DNA of 64,000 bases from Homoserinibacter gongjuensis (GCF_030161875.1 NZ_BSVA01000001.1:1426001-1490000), one strand, 5' to 3'. Numbered from the stretch's first letter, positions 1 to 9,313 are shown. A program made the numbers and translations. The notes: generated from the letters alone by a model not told the origin.

Positions 1-161
1 AGCAGATGCTTGCCGCGCGACACCACCTCGCGCACCGTCTCGCCCGCGAGGTCGACGGTCGCGAACTCCGGAACACGGAAGTCGCTCGCGGTGAGCACAC
101 GTCCGGCGAGCGCGTCGTGCTGTTGACGCGCCGTGCGGTACACGGTGTCACCCTCGGGCAC
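1..161 (-). CDS. nei2: Nei2-type DNA glycosylase/AP lyase, N-terminal part
   Basis: Only the first 53 codons lie in the window; the rest runs off base 1. The reverse strand begins Met(GTG)-Pro-Glu-Gly-Asp-Thr-Val-Tyr-Arg, the signature N-terminus of the Fpg/Nei family, which removes oxidised bases from DNA and then nicks the strand. In this family Pro2 is the Schiff-base nucleophile and Glu3 the acid/base residue. That decides the start: GTG at 161 makes Pro residue 2, while the in-frame ATG at 179 would put it at residue 8. Gly-Lys-His at codons 49-51 fits the family's early lysine. In mycobacteria nei2 sits beside lhr; here a clp locus lies between them. Confidence 0.85.
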   Translation of the reverse strand, partial: MPEGDTVYRTARQQHDALAGRVLTASDFRVPEFATVDLAGETVREVVSRGKHL

Positions 162-193
162 CTTCGCAACGTACCCCATCCGCCTGCGGCAGA

Positions 194-212
194 ACCGCCC
201 TCAGCGGATACC
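194..212 (+). promoter_or_regulatory. Candidate PopR/ClgR operator and -10 ahead of the clpP pair
   Basis: CGC (196-198), five bases, GCG (204-206) sits in a short dyad (CCGC CCTCA GCGG). The core CGC-N5-GCG is the one described for ClgR sites in corynebacteria and streptomycetes. A -10-like GATACC (207-212) directly abuts it, about 36 bp before the clpP start. The neighbouring regulator at 1557-1862 belongs to that family, which is the main reason for the call. One dyad in a GC-rich gap can arise by chance. Confidence 0.4.
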
Positions 213-248
213 CGCCCGCAGCTCGCAGCCGCGTCACAGGCTGGCTGC

Positions 249-872
249 ATGAGTGATGAAACCCGCCCCACCCGATTCACCGACACCGTGCGCCGTGAGC
301 TGTACGAGCAGCGCGTGCTCGTGCTCGACGGTGTGCTCGACGACGACAACGGCACGCTGCTCGCCTCGCAACTCGTGGCGCTCGCGGCGGCGGATGCGAC
401 ATCCGACATCGCGCTGTGGATCCACTCGCCGGGCGGCTCGGTTCCGGCGATGCTCGCCATCCGCGACCTCATGCGCCTCGTGCCGTGCGACGTCTCGACG
501 CTCGCGATCGGACTCGCGTGCAGCGCGGGGCAGTTCCTGCTGTCGTCGGGCACGCCCGGCAAGCGACGGGCGCTGCCGCATGCGCGCATCCTGATGCACC
601 AGGGCTCGGCGGGCATCGGCGGCACCGCCGTCGACGTCGAGCTGCAGGCCGCCGACCTGCGCTACACGCGCGACGTCGTGCTCGGGCTCATCGCATCCGA
701 CACGGGGCAACCGTTGGAGCGCGTCTTCGACGACTCGCTGCACGACCGCTGGTACTCGGCAAAGGAGGCGCTCGCCTACGGCTTCATCGACGAGATCGTC
801 GACGACTTCGCCCGGATCGCGCCGCCGCGCCACACCCGCGGCACCGGCTTCACGGTGGGGAGCGTGGCATGA
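249..872 (+). CDS. clpP: ClpP-family serine peptidase subunit (active-site Ser present)
   Basis: Protein of 207 residues, the usual ClpP length. It carries the nucleophile motif Leu-Ala-Cys-Ser-Ala-Gly, the histidine motif Leu-Met-His-Gln and a downstream Phe-Asp-Asp near Tyr-Gly-Phe-Ile-Asp, so the Ser-His-Asp triad looks complete. ClpP forms the tetradecameric chamber that degrades proteins fed by Clp ATPases. The start at ATG 249 (MSDETRP) is chosen because the reading frame upstream has no ClpP character and overlaps the nei2 start. The stop overlaps the next gene by ATGA, so the two are translationally coupled. This is an accessory pair: no clpX or clpC is adjacent, unlike the housekeeping clpP1-clpP2-clpX locus. 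Confidence 0.9.
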   Translation: MSDETRPTRFTDTVRRELYEQRVLVLDGVLDDDNGTLLASQLVALAAADATSDIALWIHSPGGSVPAMLAIRDLMRLVPCDVSTLAIGLACSAGQFLLSSGTPGKRRALPHARILMHQGSAGIGGTAVDVELQAADLRYTRDVVLGLIASDTGQPLERVFDDSLHDRWYSAKEALAYGFIDEIVDDFARIAPPRHTRGTGFTVGSVA

Positions 873-1492
873 GCAGCTACACGATCCCCAACGTCATCGC
901 GCAGCATCCGCGCGGCGAACGCATCATGGACGTCTACTCGCAGCTGCTCACCGAGCGCGTCGTCTACCTCGGCACACCCATCGATGCGGGCGTCGCGAAC
1001 GTGCTCGTGGCGCAGCTGCTGCACCTCGAGGCCGACAACCCCGACCGCGACATCCAGCTCTACATCAACTGCGAGGGCGGCGACCCGAGCGCGATGCTGG
1101 CGGTGTACGACACGATGCGCTACATCCGTCCGCAGGTCGCGACGACGGTCGTCGGCCAGGCGGTCGCCGTCGGGGCCGTGCTGCTGGCGGCCGGCGCGGA
1201 GGGCAAGCGGGCGGCGCTGCCGCACGCGCGCGTGGTGCTGCACCAGCCCGTGTCGCAGGGGCGCGGGGCGATCCCCGACCTCATCCTGCAGGCGGACGAG
1301 GTGGTGCGTGTGCGCGCCGACATCGAGGGGATCCTCGCGCGGCACACAGGGCAGACCCTCGAGCGGCTGCGGGCCGACACCGACCACGACCGCGTGTTCA
1401 CCGCATCCGGCGCGCGCGACTACGGCCTCGTCGACGTCGTGATGACTGAGCGAGGGTCAAACGCTGTAGCGGTTGGCCGAGAGCGCCCGTGA
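869..1492 (+). CDS. ClpP paralogue lacking the catalytic serine (ClpR-like)
   Basis: ClpP fold throughout: GGDPSAMLAVYDTMRYI, then GQAVAVGAVLLAAG, HARVVLHQP and DYGLVDVV. In canonical ClpP the nucleophile block reads GQAASMGA or GQAASAAA; here it reads GQAVAVGA, so residue 100 is Ala (codon GCC 1166-1168) instead of Ser. His and the late Asp are retained. The oxyanion loop is also changed (NCEGGDPSA in place of NSPGGS). Catalytically dead subunits that co-assemble with active ClpP are known as ClpR in cyanobacteria. Start ATG 869 overlaps the stop of the active clpP, so the two are made together. The last dozen codons diverge from the family and overlap a dyad (1458-1474). Confidence 0.85.
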   Translation: MSSYTIPNVIAQHPRGERIMDVYSQLLTERVVYLGTPIDAGVANVLVAQLLHLEADNPDRDIQLYINCEGGDPSAMLAVYDTMRYIRPQVATTVVGQAVAVGAVLLAAGAEGKRAALPHARVVLHQPVSQGRGAIPDLILQADEVVRVRADIEGILARHTGQTLERLRADTDHDRVFTASGARDYGLVDVVMTERGSNAVAVGRERP

Positions 1493-1556
1493 TTCCTGTG
1501 GCGCCCGGTCGAACGCTGCAGCGTTTGTGACGGGAGGAAGGGAGGTCGGGCGCGGC

Positions 1557-1862
1557 TCAGGCGGCGAGGGCCAGGGTGGCGCGCACGCTCGCCTGGGCCT
1601 GCTGGGCGGGGGCGAGTTCGCGCAAGCGTTCGGAGACGCCGAGGGTGAGATCGACGAGGCTCGTGTCGAGGGCGCCGGCGACGGCCGCGATCATCTCGCT
1701 CGACGGCTCCTTGAGGCCGCGCTCCATCTCCGAGAGGTACTGCGGCGAGACGCCCGCGCGTCTGGCCGTCTCGGTGAGGGTCTGGCCGCGGTCCTGTCGG
1801 ATGCCACGCAGCTCGTCGCCGAGAAGGTGCCGCCACAGCGGCTCAGGTCCGGTGCTCGCCAT
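1557..1862 (-). CDS. XRE-type regulator of the ClgR/PopR family
   Basis: A 101-residue protein that is almost only a helix-turn-helix: LLGDELRGIRQDRGQTLTET, then AGVSPQYLSEMERGLKEPSSEMIAAVAGAL. The block YLSE.ERG.KE.SSE is characteristic of ClgR/PopR, the actinobacterial activators of clp genes. In Streptomyces PopR controls the accessory clpP3-clpP4 pair and is itself a Clp substrate. Here it lies convergent to, and directly downstream of, an accessory clpP pair, so control of that pair is the natural inference. The C-terminus ends Leu-Ala-Leu-Ala-Ala; a hydrophobic tail ending Ala-Ala is typical of ClpXP-recognised degrons, so turnover by the protease it controls is plausible. Confidence 0.8.
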   Translation of the reverse strand: MASTGPEPLWRHLLGDELRGIRQDRGQTLTETARRAGVSPQYLSEMERGLKEPSSEMIAAVAGALDTSLVDLTLGVSERLRELAPAQQAQASVRATLALAA

Positions 1863-1936
1863 GGCCTCACCCTAGGTGCGAGCCCGCCGCGGTGTCGCGC
1901 CCGTCCGCTCACAGCAGACGCCGCATCCGGTGTCTG

Positions 1937-2031
1937 CAATGTCGAAAATGCAGGAGTCTCGACGGCGACTTCCCGCCATTTCGGGGTTGAGGTGGCCGAC
2001 ACACCCGGACTTTCCTGCATTTTCGACATTG
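1937..2031. repeat. Inverted-repeat element, GTCGAAAATGCAGGA family, locus 1
   Basis: Perfect 19-nt inverted repeat: CAATGTCGAAAATGCAGGA at 1937-1955 and its reverse complement at 2013-2031, separated by 57 nt. It lies between the regulator start and the lhr stop. The same arm recurs at 11990-12104, and both spacers carry GCCGACAC(A/G)CCCG just before the right arm, so this is a repeated element, not a chance dyad. The arms are much AT-richer than the surroundings. It could act as a transcript-end hairpin or be a small mobile repeat. Confidence 0.85.
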
Positions 2032-2090
2032 AGTTGTGGACGGATGCGGCGGGGCGGATGCGGCGGCGGGCGGCGGCAGGGCGCGGCCGG

Positions 2091-5000
2091 CTAGCGCAGG
2101 CGGAGCCCCTGCGGAGTGGGCGCGAAGCCGGCGCGCTGCAGGGCGTCGCCGAGCGGGGTGCCCACGGCGAAGGCGCCGTCGATGCGCTCCACCCGCAGCC
2201 GACCGTCGGCAGCGCGCACCGTGGAGGCGAGGGATGCCGCGGCCGCCTCGCGAGCCGCCTCGGCATCCGCGTCGAGGAAGTCGAGCACCGTCTTGCCGCC
2301 CTTCTCGACGTAGAGGCCGAGCGCGCCGTCTACGAGCACGACGAGTGCGCCCGCCTTGCGCCCGGGGCGGTGCGTGCGCGCGCGCTCACCGTCGTCGGAA
2401 ACCGACGGCCACGAGAGCGCGGCACCGTACGGGTTCGCCGGGTCGGTCGCCCCGAGGGTCACCGCGACGAGCGGCGCCTCGTCGCCACGGTCGGTGTGGA
2501 ACGCGCGCAACCGGTCGACAGTCGCGGGCGTCGCGAACTGGGCCGCGCCGAGCTGCTCCACGAAGTACCCGCGTCGCACGCGCCCGGTCTCCTCCAGGCT
2601 CGAGAGCACCTTGTAGACGAGCGCGAACCCGCCCTCGACCCCCTCGGCCTGCACCGCGCCGCGCGTCACGACGCCGTAGCGCTCGAGCAGCTGCTCCGCG
2701 AGCGCCGTCGCGCGGGCGGTCGGCACGGCATCCGGAGCCGGCAGCAGGCTCCAGCGCCCCGCGACGGTCGGGGGAGCGGATGCGGCAAGCGAGGCCGCCA
2801 CGCGAGCGCGCGCCCGGTGCGCCCGGCTGCGCGGCGTCGCTCGAGCCCGCGTTGTGGTGGCGCCGAGCCGCGCGCGCAGGGCGGTGAAGGTGTCGCCCGT
2901 GACCCGCCCCGCCCACACCAGATCCCACAGGGCTCGCGCGACGTCCGTGTCGGTCAGCGGCTCCGCATCCGGCTCCGCAACGGCCGTCGCGAGCTGCCGG
3001 AAGAAGTACCCACCGCCGCCCGCGAGCGCGGCGAGCAGGCGGTCGCGCAGTGCATCCGGCTCGAGCGCGAGCGGCTCGGGCAGGGTCAGCGGTGCGGCCT
3101 CGGCGAGGTGCAAGCTCACCCAGCCGTCGCCGCCGGGCAGTTCGCCGCGCCCCGCCCAGAGCACCTCGCCGGACGCCATGAGCTCATCGAGCATCGCGGG
3201 GCTGTAGTCGCGCACGCGGCTCGGCAGCACGAGGCTCTCCCAGCTGGTGGCGGGCAGCGGCAGGCCGGCGAGCTGGTCGATGGCGGAGACGAGGCCGTCG
3301 ATCCCCCTGAGGCCACCGCGCTCGGATGCCACATGCTGCCAGTCGGGAAGGAACCGCCCGAGCGCCGCTTGCGGCACCGGCTCCACCTCGCGTCGCAAAG
3401 CCGCGAGGGAACGCGCCCGCAGCCGCCGCAGCACCTCGGGGTCGACCCACTCCGTGCCCGAGGCCCCGGGCCGGAACTCGCCCTCGACGGCGCGCCGGTC
3501 GGCCGCGAGACGCCGCAGCGCATCCGTCACGACCGCGACGCCGAGACCGAGCCGGGATGCCGCATCCGTCGCCGTGAAGGGACCGTGCGTGCGCAGGTAG
3601 CGGCTCACGAGGTCGCCGACCGGATCGGCGACGGGCTCGAGGAAGGCGGTCGGCACCCCGATGGGCAGCGGGACCCCGAGCGCGTCGCGGAGGCGCGCGG
3701 CGTCTTCGATGACCGCCCAGCGCTCGACGCCCGCGATCTGCACCCGCAGCACGCGGTTCGCACGCGCGAGCTCCTGCAGCAGGTCAGCTGGGCGAGGAGC
3801 GCCGCCCGCAGGGCGACGCGTCTCGAAACCAGCGTCCTCGTGGGCGGGGTCTCGAGACGCGTCCGGCTCCGCCGGTCGCTCCTCGACCGACTGATGAGCG
3901 AACCGCGCTGCCACCTCCTCCACCGACAGCGGCCCCAGCACCCGCAGCAGGTCGACGATCCCCTCGGCATCGCGCGCGCGCCGCTCGGGGTCGATCCGTT
4001 GCAGCTCTCTCTCGACCTGCGCGATCACCTCGGGGTCGAGCAGCTCGCGCAACTCGGCGCGACCCAGCAGTTCCGCGAGCAGGGCCGGGTCGAGCGAGAG
4101 GGCGGCCGCGCGGCGCTCGGCGAGCGGGGAGTCGCCCTCGTAGAGGAACGCGGCCACGTAACCGAACAGCAGCGTGCGCGCGAAGGGCGACGGCGCATCC
4201 GTCTCGACCTCGACGAGCCGCACCTGCCTGCCGGCGATCGACGAGGTGAGCTCGCGCAGCGACGGCAGGTCGTAGACGTCCTGCAGCACCTCGCGCACCG
4301 TCTCGAGGATGATCGGGAAGCTCGGGTACTTGCGCGCCACCTCGAGCAGCTGCGCCGAACGCTGCCGCTGCTGCCAGAGCGGCGAGCGCTTGCCGGGGTT
4401 GCGGCGTGGCAGCAGCAGGGCGCGCGCCGCCGACTCGCGGAAGCGCGCGGCGAAGAGCGCCGAGCCGCCGACCTCCTCGGTCACGAGCGTCTCGAGCTCG
4501 TCGGGCTCGAAGGCGAACAGCTCGGCGCCGGGCGGGTCGGCATCCGTCTCGGGCAACCGCACGACGATGCCGTCGTCGCCCGCCATCGCCGAGCCGTCGA
4601 CGCCGAGACGCTCGCGGATGCGGGCCGCCACCGCGAGCGCCCACGGCGCGTGCACGGGGGTGCCGAACGGGGAGTGCAGCACGAGCCGCCAGTCGCCGAG
4701 CTCGTCGCGGAAGCGCTCGACGAGCAGCGTGCGGTCGCTCGGCACGACACCCGTCGCGGCCTTCTGCTCGGCCACGAACGCGAGCAGGTTGCGGGCCGCG
4801 CGCTCATCCAGCCCGTCCGACTCCAGCCGCGACGCGCTCACGGTTCCGGATGCCAGCTCGGCCTGGAACGCCCCGATCGCCCGCCCCAGCTCGGCCGGCC
4901 GCCCGAGCCCGTCGCCCTTCCAGAACGGCACGCGCCCCGGCTGGCCGAACGCAGGGCTCACGAGCACGCGATCCGAGGTGATCTCCTCGATGCGCCAGCT

Positions 5001-6831
5001 CGTGGCCCCGAGCGCGAACACGTCGCCGACGCGCGACTCGTAGACCATCTCCTCGTCGAGCTCGCCCACGCGACGCGCGCCGTCATCCGTGCCCACGATG
5101 AACACCCCGAACATGCCGCGATCCGGGATCGTGCCGCCGCTCGTCACCGCGAGCCGCTGCGCACCGGGGCGGCCCGAGATGGTGCCCGCCACGCGATCCC
5201 ACACGATGCGCGGCCGCAGCTCCGCGAACTCGTCGGATGGATACCGCCCGGCGAGCAGGTCGAGCGTCGCCTCGTAGGCACTGCGTGGCAGCGTCGCGAA
5301 CGGCGCCGAGCGCCGCACGGTCTCGAACCACTCCTCCACATCCACGCTGTCGAGCGCGACGGCGGCGACCGTCTGCTGGGCGAGGATGTCGAGCGGGTTC
5401 TGCGGAACGGAGATGGCCTCGATGAGGCCCTCCCGCATCCGCTCGGTCGCGATCGCGGTGTGCAGGAGGTCGGCGCGGTGCTTGGGGAACAGCACGCCCT
5501 TCGAGATCTCGCCCACCTGGTGGCCCGCACGGCCGACGCGCTGCAGGCCGCTCGCGACGCTCGGCGGCGACTCCACCTGGATCACGAGGTCGACGGCGCC
5601 CATGTCGATGCCGAGTTCGAGCGAGCTCGTCGCCACGACGCAGCGCAGGCGGCCCGACTTGAGGTCGTCCTCGATCTGGGCACGCTGCTCCTTCGACACG
5701 GAGCCGTGGTGGGCGCGCGCGAGCACGGGTTCGGCACCCGAGGTGGAGCCGGATGCGCCCATGAGCTGTGCGGGAATGCGTGGTGGCTGAGGAGCGCCGC
5801 CGGAGGCGACGCGTTTCGAAGCCTGCGGATCGCTCCTCAACCCGCTCGCACTGTCAGCTGGTTGAGGAGCTGCCGCAGGCGGCGTCTCGAAACCATCGCC
5901 GAGCGTCTCGAGGTAGATCTCGTTCATCGACGCCGTGATGCGCTCGGCGAGCCGTCGCGAGTTGGCGAACACGATCGTCGAGCGGTGCCGCAGCACCTCT
6001 TCGACGATGGCCCGGTCGACGTGCGGCCAGATCGAGCCGCCGGAGGCGAGGGCCTTCTCGTCTCCCTCGAGCGCCTCATCCGTCGCGCGCGCCCCGAGTT
6101 CGGTCATGTCCTCCACAGGCACGACGACCCGCAGCTCGAAGGTCTTCTCGATGGGCGGCGACACGACCTCGACCGCCTCGCGCCCCCGAGGAACCGCGCC
6201 ACCTCCTCGAGCGGACGCACGGTCGCCGACAGGCCGATGCGCTGTGCCGGCTTCGGCAGCAGCGCGTCGAGCCGCTCGAGCGACACCGCCAGGTGCGCCC
6301 CGCGCTTGGTCGCCGCGACCGCGTGGATCTCGTCGACGATGATCGTCTCGACCCCCGCGAGCGTCGAGCGTGCGGCGCTCGTGAGCATGAGGTAGAGCGA
6401 CTCGGGCGTCGTGATGAGGATGTCGGGCGGCTCGCGCAGCAGCAGGCGCCGGTCGGCCGCGGTGGTATCGCCGGACCGCACGCCGACCGTGATACCGGGG
6501 GCGTCATCCCGAGCCGCTTCGCCGTCTGGGTGATGCCCACGAGCGGCGAGCGCAGGTTGCGCTCGACGTCGACGCCGAGCGCCTTGAGCGGCGAGATGTA
6601 GAGCACGCGGGTTCTGCGAGCGGGGTCGGCAGCGGATGCGGTGAGCAGCCGGTCGAGCGACCACAGGAACGCCGAGAGTGTCTTGCCCGACCCCGTGGGG
6701 GCCACCACGAGTGCATGCCGCCCCGACGAGATCGCCTCCCACGCTCCGGCCTGCGCGGCGGTCGGCTGCGGGAACGCGCCGTCGAACCACTCCCGCGTGG
6801 CCGGGGAGAAGCGCTCGAGGGCAGCATCCAT
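2091..6831 (-). CDS. lhr: Large ATP-dependent helicase Lhr (two single-base frameshifts)
   Basis: Reads as one protein of about 1,580 residues if one base is restored in the G run 6497-6501 and one in the C run 6183-6187. N-terminus: Walker [16 protein letters not shown], the DEIH box and SATVRPLEE. The middle has [34 protein letters not shown] and QRVGRAGH, the helicase motifs IV-VI. The long C-terminal part is the Lhr-specific region. Lhr is a 3'-5' DNA-dependent ATPase/helicase linked to DNA repair in mycobacteria, where it neighbours nei2. Start ATG 6831 gives [20 protein letters not shown], the usual Lhr beginning. Two segments (near 3785-3894 and 5782-5894) are palindromic repeat units inserted in frame. 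Confidence 0.9.
3785..3894. repeat. Two palindromic REP-like units inside lhr (site A)
   Basis: Unit 1 (3785-3830) begins CAGCTGGGCGAGGAGCG, holds a short GC hairpin, and ends CGCGTCTCGAAACC. Unit 2 (3848-3894) is the same design inverted: GGTCTCGAGACGCG, a hairpin, then CGCTCCTCGACC. The reading frame of lhr continues through both and encodes a Glu/Pro/Ala-rich stretch ([15 protein letters not shown]) that lacks helicase character. The same unit recurs at 5782-5894, 30909-30952 and 42214-42250. Confidence 0.8.
5782..5894. repeat. Two REP-like units inside lhr (site B)
   Basis: Unit 1 (5782-5823) begins GGTGGCTGAGGAGCGCCG and ends CGCGTTTCGAAGCC. Unit 2 (5855-5894) begins CAGCTGGTTGAGGAGC and ends GGCGTCTCGAAACC. 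Between them lies a partial inverted unit CGCTCCTCAACC (5831-5842). The lhr frame stays open and encodes a low-complexity Pro/Ala/Ser segment between two conserved helicase blocks (YLETLGDGF and [14 protein letters not shown]), so the insertion sits in a tolerant loop. Confidence 0.8.
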
Positions 6832-6880
6832 CCCCCATCTTCGCGCCCACCCCCGACCTCCGGCAGCGCGAGGCCGTCGC

Positions 6881-6892
6881 TAGCATGGCGGC
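6881..6892 (+). promoter_or_regulatory. Leaderless promoter: -10 TAGCAT six bases before GTG
   Basis: TAGCAT (6881-6886) matches the actinobacterial TANNNT -10 and is followed by six bases and then the GTG at 6893. No Shine-Dalgarno precedes the start. Transcription would begin at the GTG itself. Confidence 0.55.
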
Positions 6893-7426
6893 GTGGACGA
6901 GGGGTGGTACCCGGACCCGGAGCGCGAGGGCATGGAGCGCTGGTGGGACGGCCTGGCGTGGGCCGAGTTCCGCCGCCATGCGGTGTCGCCCGCGGCCCGG
7001 CGCGTGGTGGAACGCGAGCCGCTCGTGCATCGGCCCGACGACGCCACCCGGGCGCTCTCGGTGATCGTCGGCTCGCCCGTGTGGGTGGGAGGCCTCTACT
7101 GGCTCGTCTCGATGATGTCGGTGCCGCTGCTCCTGCGGATGCCGGAAGCGCAGCGTCCGCTCGTGAAGCTCGGCTTCCTCGCCGTGATGCTGCTCGTGCT
7201 CACCGCCGTCGCCGTGTTCGACGCACGCGCCCTGCGCGAGCGGGGGTTCGCATCCGTTCCGAGCCCGCTGTGGAGCCTCGCGACCCCGATCGCCTACCTC
7301 GCCCGCCGTGCCCGTGTCGACGGCGCCGACCGCGGGCCGCTCCTCATCCACCTCGTGCTGCTGGGTGTCTCGTTCTTTGGCATCCTGCTCGGCATCGCGC
7401 TGGGCATCGGGCACCTCGCGATGTAG
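6893..7426 (+). CDS. DUF2510 membrane protein
   Basis: 177 residues. The N-terminus [19 protein letters not shown] is the DUF2510 motif (WYPDP...RWWDG.W), a short actinobacterial domain of unknown role usually joined to membrane segments. Three hydrophobic segments follow: around residues 60-83, 93-108 and 145-170. Start GTG 6893 is preferred over the out-of-frame ATG at 6885 because it places DUF2510 at residue 4 and agrees with the leaderless promoter. It is divergent from lhr and runs towards the ABC exporter, 113 bp away, which has its own promoter. Function unknown. Confidence 0.8.
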   Translation: MDEGWYPDPEREGMERWWDGLAWAEFRRHAVSPAARRVVEREPLVHRPDDATRALSVIVGSPVWVGGLYWLVSMMSVPLLLRMPEAQRPLVKLGFLAVMLLVLTAVAVFDARALRERGFASVPSPLWSLATPIAYLARRARVDGADRGPLLIHLVLLGVSFFGILLGIALGIGHLAM

Positions 7427-7505
7427 CACCGGCGTCATCCTTCCGAGGTACACACTCCCGCACAGATACCTCCGCTGGGGGCCGAGCCGACCCGGCCGCT
7501 CTTCC

Positions 7506-7535
7506 TACCGTCGAGACGTACCCCGACGAAGGAGG
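7506..7535 (+). promoter_or_regulatory. Promoter -10 and strong RBS of the ABC exporter
   Basis: TACCGT (7506-7511) is a good -10; no convincing -35 is visible. AAGGAGG (7529-7535) lies five bases before ATG 7540 and fixes that start. Confidence 0.5.
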
Positions 7536-7539
7536 AACC

Positions 7540-8466
7540 ATGATCGAGGCACGAGGCCTCAGCAAGAGGTACGGCGACCGGGTCGCCGTCGACGACATCA
7601 GTTTCACGATCGAACCCGGGCACGTCACCGGCTTCCTCGGCCCGAACGGCGCCGGCAAGTCCACGACGATGCGCATGATCGTCGGCCTCACCCGCCCCAC
7701 CAGCGGCAGCGTGACGATCGCCGGACGGCGCTACGCCGAGCTGCGCTCGCCGCTCACCACGGTCGGCGCCCTGCTGGATGCCAAGGCCGTGCACAGCGGC
7801 CGCACCGCCTACCACCACCTGCTGGGACTCGCCGCGACCCACGGCATCCCGACCGCTCGTGTGCGCGAGGTGATCGAGCTGACGGGGTTGGATGCCGTGG
7901 CCGGCAAGCGCGTCAAGGGCTTCTCGCTCGGCATGGGGCAGCGCCTCGGCATCGCCGCGGCCCTGCTGGGCGACCCGCAGGTGCTGCTCTTCGACGAACC
8001 CGTCAACGGGCTCGACCCGGAGGGCGTGCGCTGGGTGCGCAACTTCGCGCGCTATCTGGCGAGCGAGGGCCGCACGGTGTTCCTCTCCAGCCACCTCATG
8101 AGCGAGGTCGCGCTCACCGCCGACCACGTGATCGTCATCGGCAAGGGCCGCATCCTCGCGGATGCCCCGGTCGCCGACTTCGTGGCGGGCGCCGGTCGTC
8201 AGGCGGTGCGGGTGCGCACCGATCGGGCCTCGGAGCTCGCGGAGCTGCTCGCCCGCAGCGGCGCCACCATCGCATCCGAGCAGACGGGTGTGCTCGAGAT
8301 CTCGGGGCTCGAGGCCGGCGACATCGCCGCGTCCGCGGTCGCTGCCGGTATCGTCCTGTCCGAGCTCACCCCGCTCACGACGTCTTTGGAGGACGCGTAC
8401 ATGGCACTCACCGACGATGCGGTCGAATACCGCACGAGCGCGGTTCCCGCGGGGGTGGCCCGATGA
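7540..8466 (+). CDS. ABC-2 exporter, ATP-binding subunit
   Basis: 308 residues. Walker A GPNGAGKS, signature LGMGQRL, Walker B LLFDEP, D-loop NGLDPEG and switch histidine SSH are all in order. The signature LGMGQ replaces LSGGQ, common in the drug/bacteriocin exporter ATPases (DrrA, BcrA type). A C-terminal extension of about 90 residues follows the nucleotide-binding domain, also typical of that group. It energises export through the permease encoded next (ATGA overlap at 8463). The following two-component system suggests an inducible defence against a cell-envelope or antimicrobial stress; the substrate is not predictable. Confidence 0.9.
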   Translation: MIEARGLSKRYGDRVAVDDISFTIEPGHVTGFLGPNGAGKSTTMRMIVGLTRPTSGSVTIAGRRYAELRSPLTTVGALLDAKAVHSGRTAYHHLLGLAATHGIPTARVREVIELTGLDAVAGKRVKGFSLGMGQRLGIAAALLGDPQVLLFDEPVNGLDPEGVRWVRNFARYLASEGRTVFLSSHLMSEVALTADHVIVIGKGRILADAPVADFVAGAGRQAVRVRTDRASELAELLARSGATIASEQTGVLEISGLEAGDIAASAVAAGIVLSELTPLTTSLEDAYMALTDDAVEYRTSAVPAGVAR

Positions 8467-9269
8467 GCGCGACGACCGCGACGCGGCCCGAGACGGGCCT
8501 GCGCCCCACCTTCCCGCGCCTGGTGCGCGCGGAGTGGATCAAGCTGCGCTCGCTGCGCTCCACCCTGTGGACCTCGATCGCGACGATCCTCATCATGACG
8601 GCCTTCGGCGCCCTCTTCGCGTGGGCGATGACGACCTTCCCCGAGAGCCCATCGCGCGACATCTCGTCGGCGATCGTCGGCTATCCGATCGCGCAGCTCA
8701 CGATCGCCGTGCTCGGTGCGCTCATCATCACGGGTGAGTTCACGACGGGCGCCTACCGCTCCACCCTCGCCGCCGAGCCGCGGCGGCTGCGGGTCGTCGG
8801 TGCCAAGGGCCTCATCGTGCTGCTCACCGGCCTCGTCGTGGGCACTCTCGCCGTGGCGGCGGCGATCGGGGCCGCGGTGCCGATCCTGCTCGGCGCCGGC
8901 GCGGGCATCGATGTGCCGGCCGAGGCGCTGGAGGCGATCATCGGCACGGTGCTCTACCTCACGGTGTCGGCACTGTTCGCCTACGGCATCGGGCTCATCG
9001 TGCGCAACTCGGCCGGTGCCATCACCGCGACCGTCGGTGTGCTGTTCGTGCTGCCGGTCATCGTGCAGATCGCGGCGGCGATGACGAACGCGGACTGGCT
9101 CTGGAAGACCTACGAGTACCTGCCCTCGACCGCCGGCTCGGCCATCACCGGGTTCGGCATGGGCGGCGCCAGCTCGCTCGAGCCGTGGGCCGGCTTCGCC
9201 GTGTTCGGCGGCTACACGGTGGTCGCGCTCCTCATCGGCGCGTTCTCCTTCGCGAGACGGGACGACTGA
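8463..9269 (+). CDS. ABC-2 exporter, membrane subunit
   Basis: 268 residues with six hydrophobic stretches: a first one after the motif RLVRAEWIKLRSLRSTLW, then pairs around residues 70-100, 110-145, 155-200 and a last one ending SFARRDD. EWIKL.S.RST.W is the usual N-terminal signature of ABC-2 permeases of the bacitracin/daunorubicin export type. Its start overlaps the ATPase stop by ATGA. The sensor kinase follows after about 45 bases in the same orientation, making a four-gene unit. Confidence 0.87.
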   Translation: MSATTATRPETGLRPTFPRLVRAEWIKLRSLRSTLWTSIATILIMTAFGALFAWAMTTFPESPSRDISSAIVGYPIAQLTIAVLGALIITGEFTTGAYRSTLAAEPRRLRVVGAKGLIVLLTGLVVGTLAVAAAIGAAVPILLGAGAGIDVPAEALEAIIGTVLYLTVSALFAYGIGLIVRNSAGAITATVGVLFVLPVIVQIAAAMTNADWLWKTYEYLPSTAGSAITGFGMGGASSLEPWAGFAVFGGYTVVALLIGAFSFARRDD

Positions 9270-9313
9270 TTCCCGAGTCCCAGCGCCCGGCGGCGCCACG
9301 TTCGATTCCGGAT

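Noticed and set aside
1473..6395. A 1,640-codon open frame on the plus strand opposite lhr
   Set aside because: Arg/Ala/Glu/Gly-rich without domains, mirrors the antisense of lhr, and is explained by GC-rich third positions.
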